A DNA stretch of 14,036 bases from DATIJJ01 sp039936115 (GTDB lineage Bacteria > Pseudomonadota > Gammaproteobacteria > DSM-16500), in assembly GCA_039936115.1 (NCBI GenBank), contig JBDTIZ010000011.1, forward strand, positions 1-14,036, read 5' to 3'. The notes below the pieces were generated by a model. It saw nothing but the letters and a program-made list of their open reading frames with translations. It was not told the DNA's origin and ran no database searches. Made by a program: the position numbers and the translations under genes. Below, piece after piece: positions 7,853 to 14,036 of this stretch (within the stretch, counting starts at the first letter, position 1; each line of letters begins with the position of its first letter).

Positions 7853-8959
7853 CTACTCATCCAGCTCTTCTTGCTCTAATACCACTGGATCAGGCTTTAA
7901 GCTATCCAATTCAACTTTTTCGATTTGATTAAATCGTTGGGTAATTTTTCTCGCAGAAGTATGAACTTCGGCAACATCTGTGTGCGCTTGTTCAATGTGA
8001 CGCGCGAGATTATCCATGCGTTTCTGGAAGCGTTCGAAGTCAGATGACAAGAGATGCAAGTGTTTTTGAATAATATGCAGTTGTTGGCGAGTAGCTGCAT
8101 CTTTTAATACTGCACGCGCCGTAGTTAAGATGGCCATCATTGTTGTGGGTGATACCATCCACACTTTTGAGCGATGCGCAATTTCGACTAAATCCGAATG
8201 CCGCGAATGAATTTCAGCAAATACAGCTTCCGCAGGAATAAACATAATAGCGCCATCCGCTGTTTCACCCGGAATAATATATTTTTCAGCAATATCTTGA
8301 ATATGTTTCTTAATATCCGCTTTGAATAGTTGCTCAGCAGATTTTCTTTCAGACTCAGAAAAAGTGAAATCAATTAACGTTCGAAAATTTTCTAAAGGAA
8401 ACTTAGCATCAATCGTCATATTCCCCGTAGGTTCAGGCAAAAACAAAATACAATCGACACGTTTGCCATTGCTCAATGTATGTTGCAATGCAAAATTTTG
8501 CTCGGGTAGTACATTCCGAATCAGCGCAGAAAGCTGCACTTCGCCAAATGCACCGCGCGATCGTTTATCGGTTAATATTTCTTGCAAACTCATTACGCTA
8601 GTTGATAATTCGGTAATTTTCTTTTGAGCAGCATCAATAAGCGCTAAACGTTTAATGACATCTCCAAACGTTTCGGTTGTTTTTTCAAAACCGGCTGCTA
8701 GCCGTTTTTCAACTTGTTGATTAATTTCTTTTAAACGCAGATCCGTTGTTTGAGTTAAATGTTCTACGCGTTTTCCTACCTCACCTGAATAATCGTTTAA
8801 TGCTTCTTTGACTTGAATCCGCGTTTCCTGAAACCCTTGTTGCAGAGTATCTTGCAGAATTTTAAGTGTTTGTAAATCTTGTTGTTTGCTTAATTGGCGC
8901 ATAAACAATACCACGATGATCAGCGCCATGAGACAAATTATTATTAATTGTAACGACAT
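7853..8959 (-). CDS. rmuC: DNA recombination protein RmuC homologue
   Basis: RmuC-family proteins are predicted nuclease-fold proteins that limit rearrangement at inverted repeats; their biochemical role is poorly defined. The 368 residues begin with a membrane helix (about 4-20, LQLIIICLMALIIVVLF). A long coiled coil follows to about residue 130. The RmuC domain then shows the family motifs GAFGEVQL (136-143), KRVDCILFLPE and IDAKFPLE (183-190), then the conserved IIPGETADGAIMFIPAEAVFAEI. It is shorter than E. coli RmuC, mainly in the coiled coil and tail, which is common in the family. Only 10 bases separate it from the thiY-like stop, and its AAGGA ribosome site overlaps that stop codon. 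It is therefore very probably the last gene of the riboswitch-controlled operon, although its function has no known link to thiamine. Confidence 0.92.
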   Translation of the reverse strand: MSLQLIIICLMALIIVVLFMRQLSKQQDLQTLKILQDTLQQGFQETRIQVKEALNDYSGEVGKRVEHLTQTTDLRLKEINQQVEKRLAAGFEKTTETFGDVIKRLALIDAAQKKITELSTSVMSLQEILTDKRSRGAFGEVQLSALIRNVLPEQNFALQHTLSNGKRVDCILFLPEPTGNMTIDAKFPLENFRTLIDFTFSESERKSAEQLFKADIKKHIQDIAEKYIIPGETADGAIMFIPAEAVFAEIHSRHSDLVEIAHRSKVWMVSPTTMMAILTTARAVLKDAATRQQLHIIQKHLHLLSSDFERFQKRMDNLARHIEQAHTDVAEVHTSARKITQRFNQIEKVELDSLKPDPVVLEQEELDE

Positions 8960-8969
8960 AAAAGATCCT

Positions 8970-9911
8970 TTAGTTTAGTTCAATGGCATATTCATTAACT
9001 GAACGTGTTGTCTTTATTAAACCATTTTTTAACATAAATTGCTGGAATTTTTGCCATTCATTTTTATTATAAATCAGAGGATTTTTTGCAAAATAGGGCA
9101 AACTTGCGATCCAAGCCTTGTGATTAAGTTTATCATTTAATTCAGGGTGAAGTTTGGCAAACTTGTTCCAGGATTCTTCAGGATGTTGTTGTAAATAGAT
9201 TACGCCTTGTTGTAATGCAAGCATAAATTTTTTATATCTTGGATCCTGCTGATTATTTTTATTCACGACCAAAATGAGTTCGCTATAATTAGGCACCCCA
9301 TTTTTTTCCGGTAAAAAAGCTAAGACAGGGCTGCCAACCAGTTCCATTTGAATGACTTCAAATGTTCGCATCATTCCAATGACTGCATCAACTTTTTTTG
9401 AAAGCAACGCTTGCGTTAAATCATAATGAACATTTATTTTTTCAACATCTGATACATTCAGTTCATTATTTTTTAACATGGCATCTAATGCTATATCAAT
9501 CATGCCTAAACTGTATCCGATGCGTTTGCCTTTTAAATCCTGAATTGAATGAATAGAACTATTTTTAAGGACAACTAAGCAATTCAAAGGATGATCGATC
9601 AATGTGCCGATTCTAATGAGTGGTAACCCATTTTCAACTTGCTCCATAAACTGTGGTTCATAAGTAATTGCAATATCTGCTTTCCCTGCAGCAACTAATT
9701 TAGGCGGATCAGCAGGGTCTGCTGGTCCAATAAAGTCTACATCTAATCCATTTGCCGCAAAAAAACCTTCTTGTTTTGCAACAAAAAGTGGCGCGTGGTT
9801 GGGATTAGCAAACCAATCGAGTATTACGATAATTTTTTTATCGTGTGCGTCTGATATTGACGAAAAAATTAGAATTATACTGGTGAACATAAGTGTTATT
9901 ATCTTTTTCAT
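8970..9911 (-). CDS. thiY: Periplasmic binding protein of a thiamine-pyrimidine precursor transporter (ThiY-like)
   Basis: This is the substrate-binding component of an NMT1/ThiY-type ABC importer, which captures a pyrimidine precursor of thiamine such as formylaminopyrimidine or HMP. The 313 residues start with a signal peptide (MKKIITLMFTSIILIFSSISDA, cleavage near Ala22). The family N-terminus follows: LDWFANPNHAPLFVAKQEGFF, comparable to the LDWxPNxNHxGLYVAxxxGyF pattern. Next comes the hinge segment GKADIAITYEPQFM and the second-lobe segment SIQDLKGKRIGYSLG. It lies 39 bases after the permease gene with a weak GAGA ribosome site. The distinction from other NMT1-like binding proteins (sulfonate, nitrate) rests on the NH-containing N-terminal motif and on the TPP riboswitch ahead of the operon. 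The exact ligand cannot be read from the sequence. Confidence 0.88.
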   Translation of the reverse strand: MKKIITLMFTSIILIFSSISDAHDKKIIVILDWFANPNHAPLFVAKQEGFFAANGLDVDFIGPADPADPPKLVAAGKADIAITYEPQFMEQVENGLPLIRIGTLIDHPLNCLVVLKNSSIHSIQDLKGKRIGYSLGMIDIALDAMLKNNELNVSDVEKINVHYDLTQALLSKKVDAVIGMMRTFEVIQMELVGSPVLAFLPEKNGVPNYSELILVVNKNNQQDPRYKKFMLALQQGVIYLQQHPEESWNKFAKLHPELNDKLNHKAWIASLPYFAKNPLIYNKNEWQKFQQFMLKNGLIKTTRSVNEYAIELN

Positions 9912-9950
9912 TTTTAGATCTCAATTAATATTTTCATTCTTGAAGGCACG

Positions 9951-10691
9951 CTAAGCAACTTGCCAAGATACCCACATCCGTAACAATCTATCTATTAAAA
10001 AATACAAAGCCAATGAAAATAAAACTAATGCGAACAATCCAGCAAACATAAGCGCAATCTGCATACGTGCATTTGCATTAAGCATCAAAAACCCCAACCC
10101 TTGGCTCGCTCCAACCCATTCACCAATAATTGCACCGATAGGAGCAATTGCTGTTGCCACGCGAATGCCTGAAGCAAGATTCGGCAACGCGGCTGGAATG
10201 CGAATAAACCAAAAAAAACGCCATTTTTTTGCATTCATTGTTTTTGCTAAATCAATCCAACCCGACTGTGTACGTTGCAAGCCATCAAAAAAAGCACTAG
10301 CGACCGGAAAAAATATCATAATGATCGTGGTTGCAATTTTAGATGCGATACCATATCCAAACCAAATTACTAACAAAGGTGCAATTGCAAATGTTGGAAT
10401 GGCTTGACTCATAATTAATATAGGAAACAACCAAAAATTGACTGGCTGGAAATACGCCATGATTAATGCGGTGAGACAACCCAGTGCAATTCCAAGAAAT
10501 AATCCTAGCAATGTTTCAGTCACGGTAATCAGTGTTTCATTTAGAATAAGCGCAGAATGCATATACAATGAATTAATTACTTCAAGCGGTGTTGGTAAAA
10601 TGTAAGCGGGCAAATCAAATGCAACAACGATACCTTGCCAAAGCAAACAAAGACCCACCAAGAGAATCAATCCGCGTAACAAAAACGTCAT
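9951..10691 (-). CDS. thiX: ABC transporter permease (ThiX-like)
   Basis: This is the membrane component of the same importer. The 246 residues are almost entirely hydrophobic, with segments near the N-terminus (LLRGLILLVGLCLLWQGIVV), a central block (FPILIMSQAIPTFAIAPLLVIWFGYG) and a C-terminal helix (ALMFAGLFALVLFSLALYFL). The cytoplasmic EAA-type coupling loop that docks on the ATPase is visible as AKTMNAKKWRFFWFIRIPAAL followed by PNLASGIRVA. It belongs to the BPD_transp_1 (SsuC/TauC/ThiX) group. Its ATG overlaps the thiZ-like stop by four bases (ATGA), and GAGGT stands seven bases upstream inside thiZ, so translation is probably coupled. The start is unambiguous. Confidence 0.9.
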   Translation of the reverse strand: MTFLLRGLILLVGLCLLWQGIVVAFDLPAYILPTPLEVINSLYMHSALILNETLITVTETLLGLFLGIALGCLTALIMAYFQPVNFWLFPILIMSQAIPTFAIAPLLVIWFGYGIASKIATTIIMIFFPVASAFFDGLQRTQSGWIDLAKTMNAKKWRFFWFIRIPAALPNLASGIRVATAIAPIGAIIGEWVGASQGLGFLMLNANARMQIALMFAGLFALVLFSLALYFLIDRLLRMWVSWQVA

Positions 10692-11449
10692 TGATTTACC
10701 TCTTTGGCTATAGTCAAAGCATCAAACAGAATGGATTGATATTTTGTAACTTCAGCGTCAGAAAAATTTCGTGGCGCATCTGTTTTAAGTTGAGCAATTA
10801 AATCTAATTTTGCAGGTCGTCCCGATAAAATATAAATATCATCTGCTAGACGCAAAGCTTCTAATGGATCATGCGTGACAAGTAACACAGTGCGATTTTT
10901 TAATAAATTGGCAGCAAGTGTTTGTAATTGAAAACGTGTGATAGCATCCACTGCTGAAAAAGGTTCATCCATCAATACAACAGGTTTGTTCTGCAGTAAT
11001 GTACGTACCAATGCAACACGTTGACGCATGCCGCCCGATAATTGATGAGGAAATTTTTTTTCATGCGCAGTTAAACCCACCGAAACAAATAATTTTTTTG
11101 CTTCTAACATTAAGTCAGCGGGTATTTTTCCACGTAAACGTGCGCCAATTAAAACATTATCCATTGCAGAACACCAAGGTAACAATAAATCAGTTTGCGC
11201 CATATAGGCGATTTGTTTAAATAAGGGTTCGCTATTTTTAGAACCTAGCTTCTCTGCTGACGAACGACACGGAATAAGTCCCGCGATCAATTTAAGCAAA
11301 GAACTTTTCCCAACGCCGCTAGGGCCGAGCAAGCAAGTGATCTTGTTTGTAGACAAGGTTAAATTTAGATTTTCAAATATAACAGTCTCAGCAAACGTTA
11401 GATGAGCTTCACATAAAGTAATTGCGGTGTTTAAGATATTGATTTTCAT
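10688..11449 (-). CDS. thiZ: ABC transporter ATP-binding protein (ThiZ-like)
   Basis: This cytoplasmic ATPase powers the thiamine-precursor importer. All ABC motifs are intact in 253 residues: Walker A GPSGVGKS (42-49), Q-loop Gln85 in YMAQTDLLLPW, signature LSGGMRQR (137-144), Walker B VVLMDEP with Asp161-Glu162, D-loop SAVD, and H-loop His193. The family is the SsuB/TauB/ThiZ type. It is the first gene after the TPP riboswitch; the aptamer ends only 9 bases before this ATG. There is no separate Shine-Dalgarno: the nearest purine run is the TAGG at 11466-11463, which is part of the conserved aptamer. This suggests direct ligand control of translation, probably passed on to the overlapping thiX gene. 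Confidence 0.92.
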   Translation of the reverse strand: MKINILNTAITLCEAHLTFAETVIFENLNLTLSTNKITCLLGPSGVGKSSLLKLIAGLIPCRSSAEKLGSKNSEPLFKQIAYMAQTDLLLPWCSAMDNVLIGARLRGKIPADLMLEAKKLFVSVGLTAHEKKFPHQLSGGMRQRVALVRTLLQNKPVVLMDEPFSAVDAITRFQLQTLAANLLKNRTVLLVTHDPLEALRLADDIYILSGRPAKLDLIAQLKTDAPRNFSDAEVTKYQSILFDALTIAKEVNQ

Positions 11450-11458
11450 AGAGTTACT

Positions 11459-11546
11459 GCTACCTACGCCAGTATTATCTGGATCAGGTTATAGGGTCGT
11501 TCCAATAGGAACCTCTCAACTGCTAAAAACAGCTCCCCCGAGTAGC
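11459..11546 (-). promoter_or_regulatory. TPP riboswitch (THI box) controlling the thiZXY-rmuC operon
   Basis: The minus strand carries the conserved thiamine pyrophosphate aptamer. P1 is formed by GCTAC (11546-11542) and GTAGC (11463-11459). CTCGGGGGAGC follows, then TTGAGAGG (TTGAGA at 11519-11514, a C-to-U variant of the usual CTGAGA). Next come GACCCTATAACCTGATC and the conserved 3' half, ATAATACTGGCGTAGG. TPP binding would repress expression when thiamine is plentiful. No terminator hairpin fits between aptamer and start codon, so control is probably translational, through burial of the GTAGG segment in P1. Confidence 0.96.
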
Positions 11547-11549
11547 GCG

Positions 11550-11578
11550 ACTATATGATGTTTGTTAGATGATTTCAA
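11550..11578 (-). promoter_or_regulatory. Sigma70-type promoter of the thi operon
   Basis: TTGAAA (11578-11573) and TATAGT (11555-11550) are separated by exactly 17 bases on the minus strand. A start point 5-8 bases downstream of the -10 box would fall inside the 5' strand of the riboswitch P1 stem, so the transcript would have essentially no sequence ahead of the aptamer. Confidence 0.7.
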
Positions 11579-11604
11579 GTGTTGATCATATCTAGGCAGA
11601 TCTT

Positions 11605-11613
11605 TGATATAAT
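11605..11613 (+). promoter_or_regulatory. Extended -10 promoter of the carbonic anhydrase gene
   Basis: TGATATAAT gives an extended -10 element (TG at 11605-11606, TATAAT at 11608-11613), 30 bases before the ATG of the carbonic anhydrase gene. A TTGATC at 11582-11587 is spaced too far (20 bases) to be a good -35 box, but an extended -10 can work without one. It diverges from the thi promoter. Confidence 0.6.
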
Positions 11614-11643
11614 CATAGACTTATTTAGATAGTAGGGAGTCTT

Positions 11644-12384
11644 ATGAGATATGGAAAAAGTTGTGGACTTATTTTTATAGCCTGCGTCCTTGGTGTAACG
11701 AATCTAGTTTTAGCAAAAGATACACAGTCGTTATATACAGCCGTTATGACGGCAGAAAGACAAGAAACAATGACGCCACAGCAAGCACTGCAACGTTTGA
11801 AAGATGGCAATCAACGATTTATGGATGGAAAAATGAAACGGCGTGATTTATTGGCTCAGAGCAATGCAACTGCATCAAAACAATATCCTGTCGTTGTAGT
11901 GTTAAATTGCATTGATTCACGTGCTCCAACAGAAATTATTTTTGATCAAGGTGTTGGCGATGTATTCGCGACACGTATTGCAGGCAATGTTCAAAATGAT
12001 GATGTTCTAGGCAGCATGGAATTTGGGACTAAATTAGCCGGGGCAAAATTAATCGCCGTCATTGGTCATACGAGTTGTGGCGCCATAAGAGGCGCATGCC
12101 AACAAGTGAAGTTAGGTCATCTCACAGGATTGCTTCAGAAAATCCAGCCCGCAGTCAAACAAGCAGCTAAAGAAGAGGGTACAAATGATTGTGATAATGC
12201 TGTATTTATCAATCAAATTGCAAAAGATAATGTGCTGCTTGTTATGAAGCAAATTCAATCACGTAGTCCTGTGATGAGTAAATTAATTAAAGAAGGAAAA
12301 TTAGGGATTGTTGGCGGCATGCAGGATATCTCTACTGGAAAGGTTACATTCTTTGATGATCAAAGCATAATGCCCAAAAGTTAA
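11644..12384 (+). CDS. Exported beta-class carbonic anhydrase
   Basis: The enzyme interconverts CO2 and bicarbonate using a zinc ion. The 246 residues contain the beta-class metal site: Cys89 and the Asp91-Arg93 dyad in NCIDSRAP, then His142 and Cys145 in GHTSCGA. The GNVQNDDVLGSMEFG segment between them is also typical. The N-terminus is a signal peptide (CGLIFIACVLGVTNLVLA, cleavage near Ala24), so the enzyme should act in the periplasm rather than in the cytoplasm, where most bacterial beta enzymes work. The start is set by AGGGAG at 11634-11639, only four bases from the ATG. It is transcribed alone, diverging from the thi operon. In a host-associated bacterium, periplasmic CO2/bicarbonate conversion could serve acid tolerance or carbon supply; that is inference. 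Confidence 0.93.
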   Translation: MRYGKSCGLIFIACVLGVTNLVLAKDTQSLYTAVMTAERQETMTPQQALQRLKDGNQRFMDGKMKRRDLLAQSNATASKQYPVVVVLNCIDSRAPTEIIFDQGVGDVFATRIAGNVQNDDVLGSMEFGTKLAGAKLIAVIGHTSCGAIRGACQQVKLGHLTGLLQKIQPAVKQAAKEEGTNDCDNAVFINQIAKDNVLLVMKQIQSRSPVMSKLIKEGKLGIVGGMQDISTGKVTFFDDQSIMPKS

Positions 12385-12396
12385 GGTAACCTTGTA

Positions 12397-12420
12397 AGAG
12401 CGAACCTATATGTTCGCTCT
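12397..12420 (+). terminator. Hairpin after the carbonic anhydrase gene
   Basis: AGAGCGAAC and its exact reverse complement GTTCGCTCT form a 9-bp stem with a 6-base loop, 12 bases after the stop codon. The following CTTAAA contains few Ts, so it may be a weak terminator or a 3' stabilising hairpin. It lies between convergent genes. Confidence 0.5.
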
Positions 12421-12473
12421 CTTAAACGCAGAAATGAATTTGTATATGGCCTACTGCTTCGTAATAAAATGAA

Positions 12474-13568
12474 TTAAAAAATTACACAACTAGTTAATCG
12501 TTGGCAAATAGTAGAGTTACTGGGCTTATCATCGTTCTGAATGGATATTTTTTCATTATGGAAAATAGTAGACCTATTTCCCGCTAATGAAACTGGTTGA
12601 TTATCTATAGAATCAGGGTCAATTCCCTTTAATTCCTCGAAGTTATCACGTTTAGCTTCTTGCGGTAAAATGGACAAGTTAGAGCCGGGCAAGATTGCCT
12701 TATTATCCTCTTTGCTTTCGTGGCCTACTGTGTTCTCCGACGTCATATGGCCTAATAGTCTAGGTATATATTGTTGAAATAGTAATAGTGTGGCTTGATT
12801 TACAATTAAAGATTTTATCTGTTTAACGAAGTCCCCAATGTTTTCATTCTCAAGCATCAAATTATGAATTTGATTAATCAAAGGTAAAATCGCTACCTCT
12901 GGTTTACTCAGAAAAGTTATTGAATCCAATTCAGCTATCTTTTTCAATAATAATAGTCGAACTTGAGTATTCAATATTTTTAAACTATCTTTAAACGATT
13001 GTGAGAAATATTCGCAATTTATAATGCACGAACTCAGCAACCCAAGATAGGGTGGAGCGGAAAATTGTTGCACAATTTTTTCCATGTTACGGTTGTTTGG
13101 ATTTATTAAGCTTGCTAATGGCGCAGCAAGCACTTTGATGAGTTGTTGCAGCTTGTCTTTAGTGGTTTTGTGCTTGAAAAAAGAGTTTTTAATAATCCCA
13201 TTAATAATACTCATTTTAGGAAAAATAATACTATCCTTACCCTTTATAGAAAAACTTAATCGAGATTCATTTAACTGTGCATGAAATATTTGTTTAGAAG
13301 AGAGTTTGGCTGACGCACTCAGATGTAGTTGCTGAGAAAGTTTTTCTAATAAGTATTTTGATTCATCATCTTTCGAGAGATGATCTTTTAAATCAAATTC
13401 CATTTTTAAAACGGGAAGGCCAGCAATCATCGGATGAGAAGCAAAATCCACTAATTTTTTTAAAATCAATTCATCATTTGATAATTGGATTACACTATCA
13501 CTTCCAAAAACGGTATTTGGGGACGAAAATTTAAACGTGACAGGAGGTAGCTTAGATTTACGTAGCAT
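12474..13568 (-). CDS. Unrecognised 364-aa protein with C-terminal CaaX box (CVIF)
   Basis: No family is recognised. The start is supported by AAAGGA about nine bases before the ATG. Residues 1-275 are mixed and mostly helical, with leucine-rich stretches (for example TQVRLLLLKKIAELDS and SLIVNQATLLLFQQYIPRLL) but no signal peptide or clear membrane segment. About residues 276-350 form a polar, probably flexible linker rich in N, S, D and E. The protein ends TICQRLTSCVIF-stop: Cys361 is four from the end, a2 is Ile and X is Phe. CVIF is the CaaX sequence of human R-Ras2/TC21, so it is a known functional prenylation signal. Cys355 just upstream could be a second lipidation site. The layout of a folded domain, flexible linker and CaaX tail matches a membrane-targeted effector, but no secretion signal can be proven here. 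Confidence 0.82.
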   Translation of the reverse strand: MLRKSKLPPVTFKFSSPNTVFGSDSVIQLSNDELILKKLVDFASHPMIAGLPVLKMEFDLKDHLSKDDESKYLLEKLSQQLHLSASAKLSSKQIFHAQLNESRLSFSIKGKDSIIFPKMSIINGIIKNSFFKHKTTKDKLQQLIKVLAAPLASLINPNNRNMEKIVQQFSAPPYLGLLSSCIINCEYFSQSFKDSLKILNTQVRLLLLKKIAELDSITFLSKPEVAILPLINQIHNLMLENENIGDFVKQIKSLIVNQATLLLFQQYIPRLLGHMTSENTVGHESKEDNKAILPGSNLSILPQEAKRDNFEELKGIDPDSIDNQPVSLAGNRSTIFHNEKISIQNDDKPSNSTICQRLTSCVIF

Positions 13569-13932
13569 ATGATGTATTCCTTTAATTTAATTGCAGAATG
13601 ATTATTTTCTATGCTCAAGAATGCAATGGTTTGGTTAATTTATTGTCAATCACAAGATTATTGATTATTTTCCGAAATATAAATTATTCAGTCAAGATAA
13701 ATAAAATCTACCTATAAACGAGCCATCATAGTTTTAATACAACTACATTTATTTCTTCGCCTACAAATAAACTTTAAAGATTATTTTGGGTTAGGGCTAT
13801 TTTTTACCGAGCTATGAATTTTGGCAAAACGGATACTGTTTGTGTTATTAAATGCTTTTCTACAAATCAAAATTGATGCCAAGCTGACCCAGGCAATACC
13901 CGTCGTCCCGCACGCCTTAAGCCACACTGTCA
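13569..13932. other. Non-coding AT-rich stretch upstream of the CVIF-protein gene
   Basis: No credible gene was found on either strand. The part next to 13568 must hold the promoter of the minus-strand CaaX gene. A TTGACA occurs on the minus strand about 80 bases upstream of the ATG but lacks a good -10 box at 17 bases, so I do not assign a promoter. The rest is plain AT-rich sequence leading into the repeat at 13933. Confidence 0.5.
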
Positions 13933-14036
13933 CCCCGCACTTGTTGCGGGGTCCGGGCTTTAAAAATAAAAAAATGCATTTTATTTCTTTAATGACTTTT
14001 TTATGTTTTTGATTCCAGACCCCGCAACAAGTGCGG
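13933..14036. repeat. Inverted pair of GC-rich hairpin repeats around an AT-rich core (truncated by window end)
   Basis: The 19 bases at 13935-13953 are the exact reverse complement of 14018-14036. Each copy is itself a small hairpin (CCCCGC and GCGGGG around ACTTGTT in the left copy). Between them is about 64 bases of AT-rich sequence with a 12-bp palindrome AAAATGCATTTT. The motif GTCACCCCGCACTTGTTGCGGGGTC resembles dispersed intergenic repeats of other proteobacteria, and the paired arrangement looks like a small non-coding mobile repeat. The right copy is cut by the window edge, so its full boundary and any target duplication cannot be judged. Confidence 0.8.

Noticed and set aside
8322..8627. 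101-residue plus-strand frame inside rmuC
   Set aside because: It is a shadow of the conserved RmuC domain on the other strand.
13821..14012. 63-residue open frame on the plus strand
   Set aside because: Half of it is translation of the GC-rich repeat (VTPHLLRGPG type), there is no ribosome site, and the rest matches nothing.

Overview
The window reads as a chromosomal segment of an AT-rich gammaproteobacterium, most likely a host-associated member of the Legionellales (Legionella/Coxiella-like). This placement is inference. It rests on the hupB - tRNA-Val - tRNA-Asp - ppiD order, the base composition, and several unrecognised proteins with eukaryote-facing features. No sequence search was possible.

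Layout. 1-2604 is a conserved housekeeping block: the 3' end of an HU gene, tRNA-Val(TAC), tRNA-Asp(GTC), and ppiD, encoding a membrane-anchored periplasmic chaperone. 2807-4882 encodes a 691-residue protein with TPR-like helices, a lysine-rich patch and a long polar linker; it matches no family I know. 5029-5695 is the wreck of a eukaryotic-type protein kinase gene, broken by two apparent one-base homopolymer losses and an in-frame stop. A perfect 16-bp palindrome at 5721-5756 follows. 5782-7170 (minus) encodes a 462-residue, possibly beta-propeller protein whose C-terminus RRRPCTIL is a textbook CaaX prenylation signal with a polybasic lead-in. Upstream on the same strand lie a perfect terminator hairpin (7251-7284) and a 73-residue secreted protein gene (7295-7516).

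7853-11578 (minus) looks like one transcription unit: sigma70-type promoter, TPP riboswitch, then thiZ-thiX-thiY-like genes (ATPase, permease and binding protein of a thiamine-pyrimidine precursor ABC transporter), and then rmuC only 10 bases after thiY. The leader is very compact: the promoter abuts the aptamer, and the aptamer ends 9 bases before the first start codon. Divergent from it, 11644-12384 encodes a beta-carbonic anhydrase with a signal peptide.

12474-13568 (minus) encodes a second unrecognised protein ending in a CaaX box, CVIF. The end of the window (13933-14036) holds an inverted pair of GC-rich hairpin repeats around an AT-rich core, cut off by the window edge.

The main point of interest is two unrelated unknown proteins with C-terminal CaaX boxes, close to a kinase relic and a TPR-like protein with a candidate nuclear localisation signal. 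Together these suggest a set of secreted effectors that would be lipidated by host enzymes. No secretion system is visible in the window, so the effector role remains a hypothesis.
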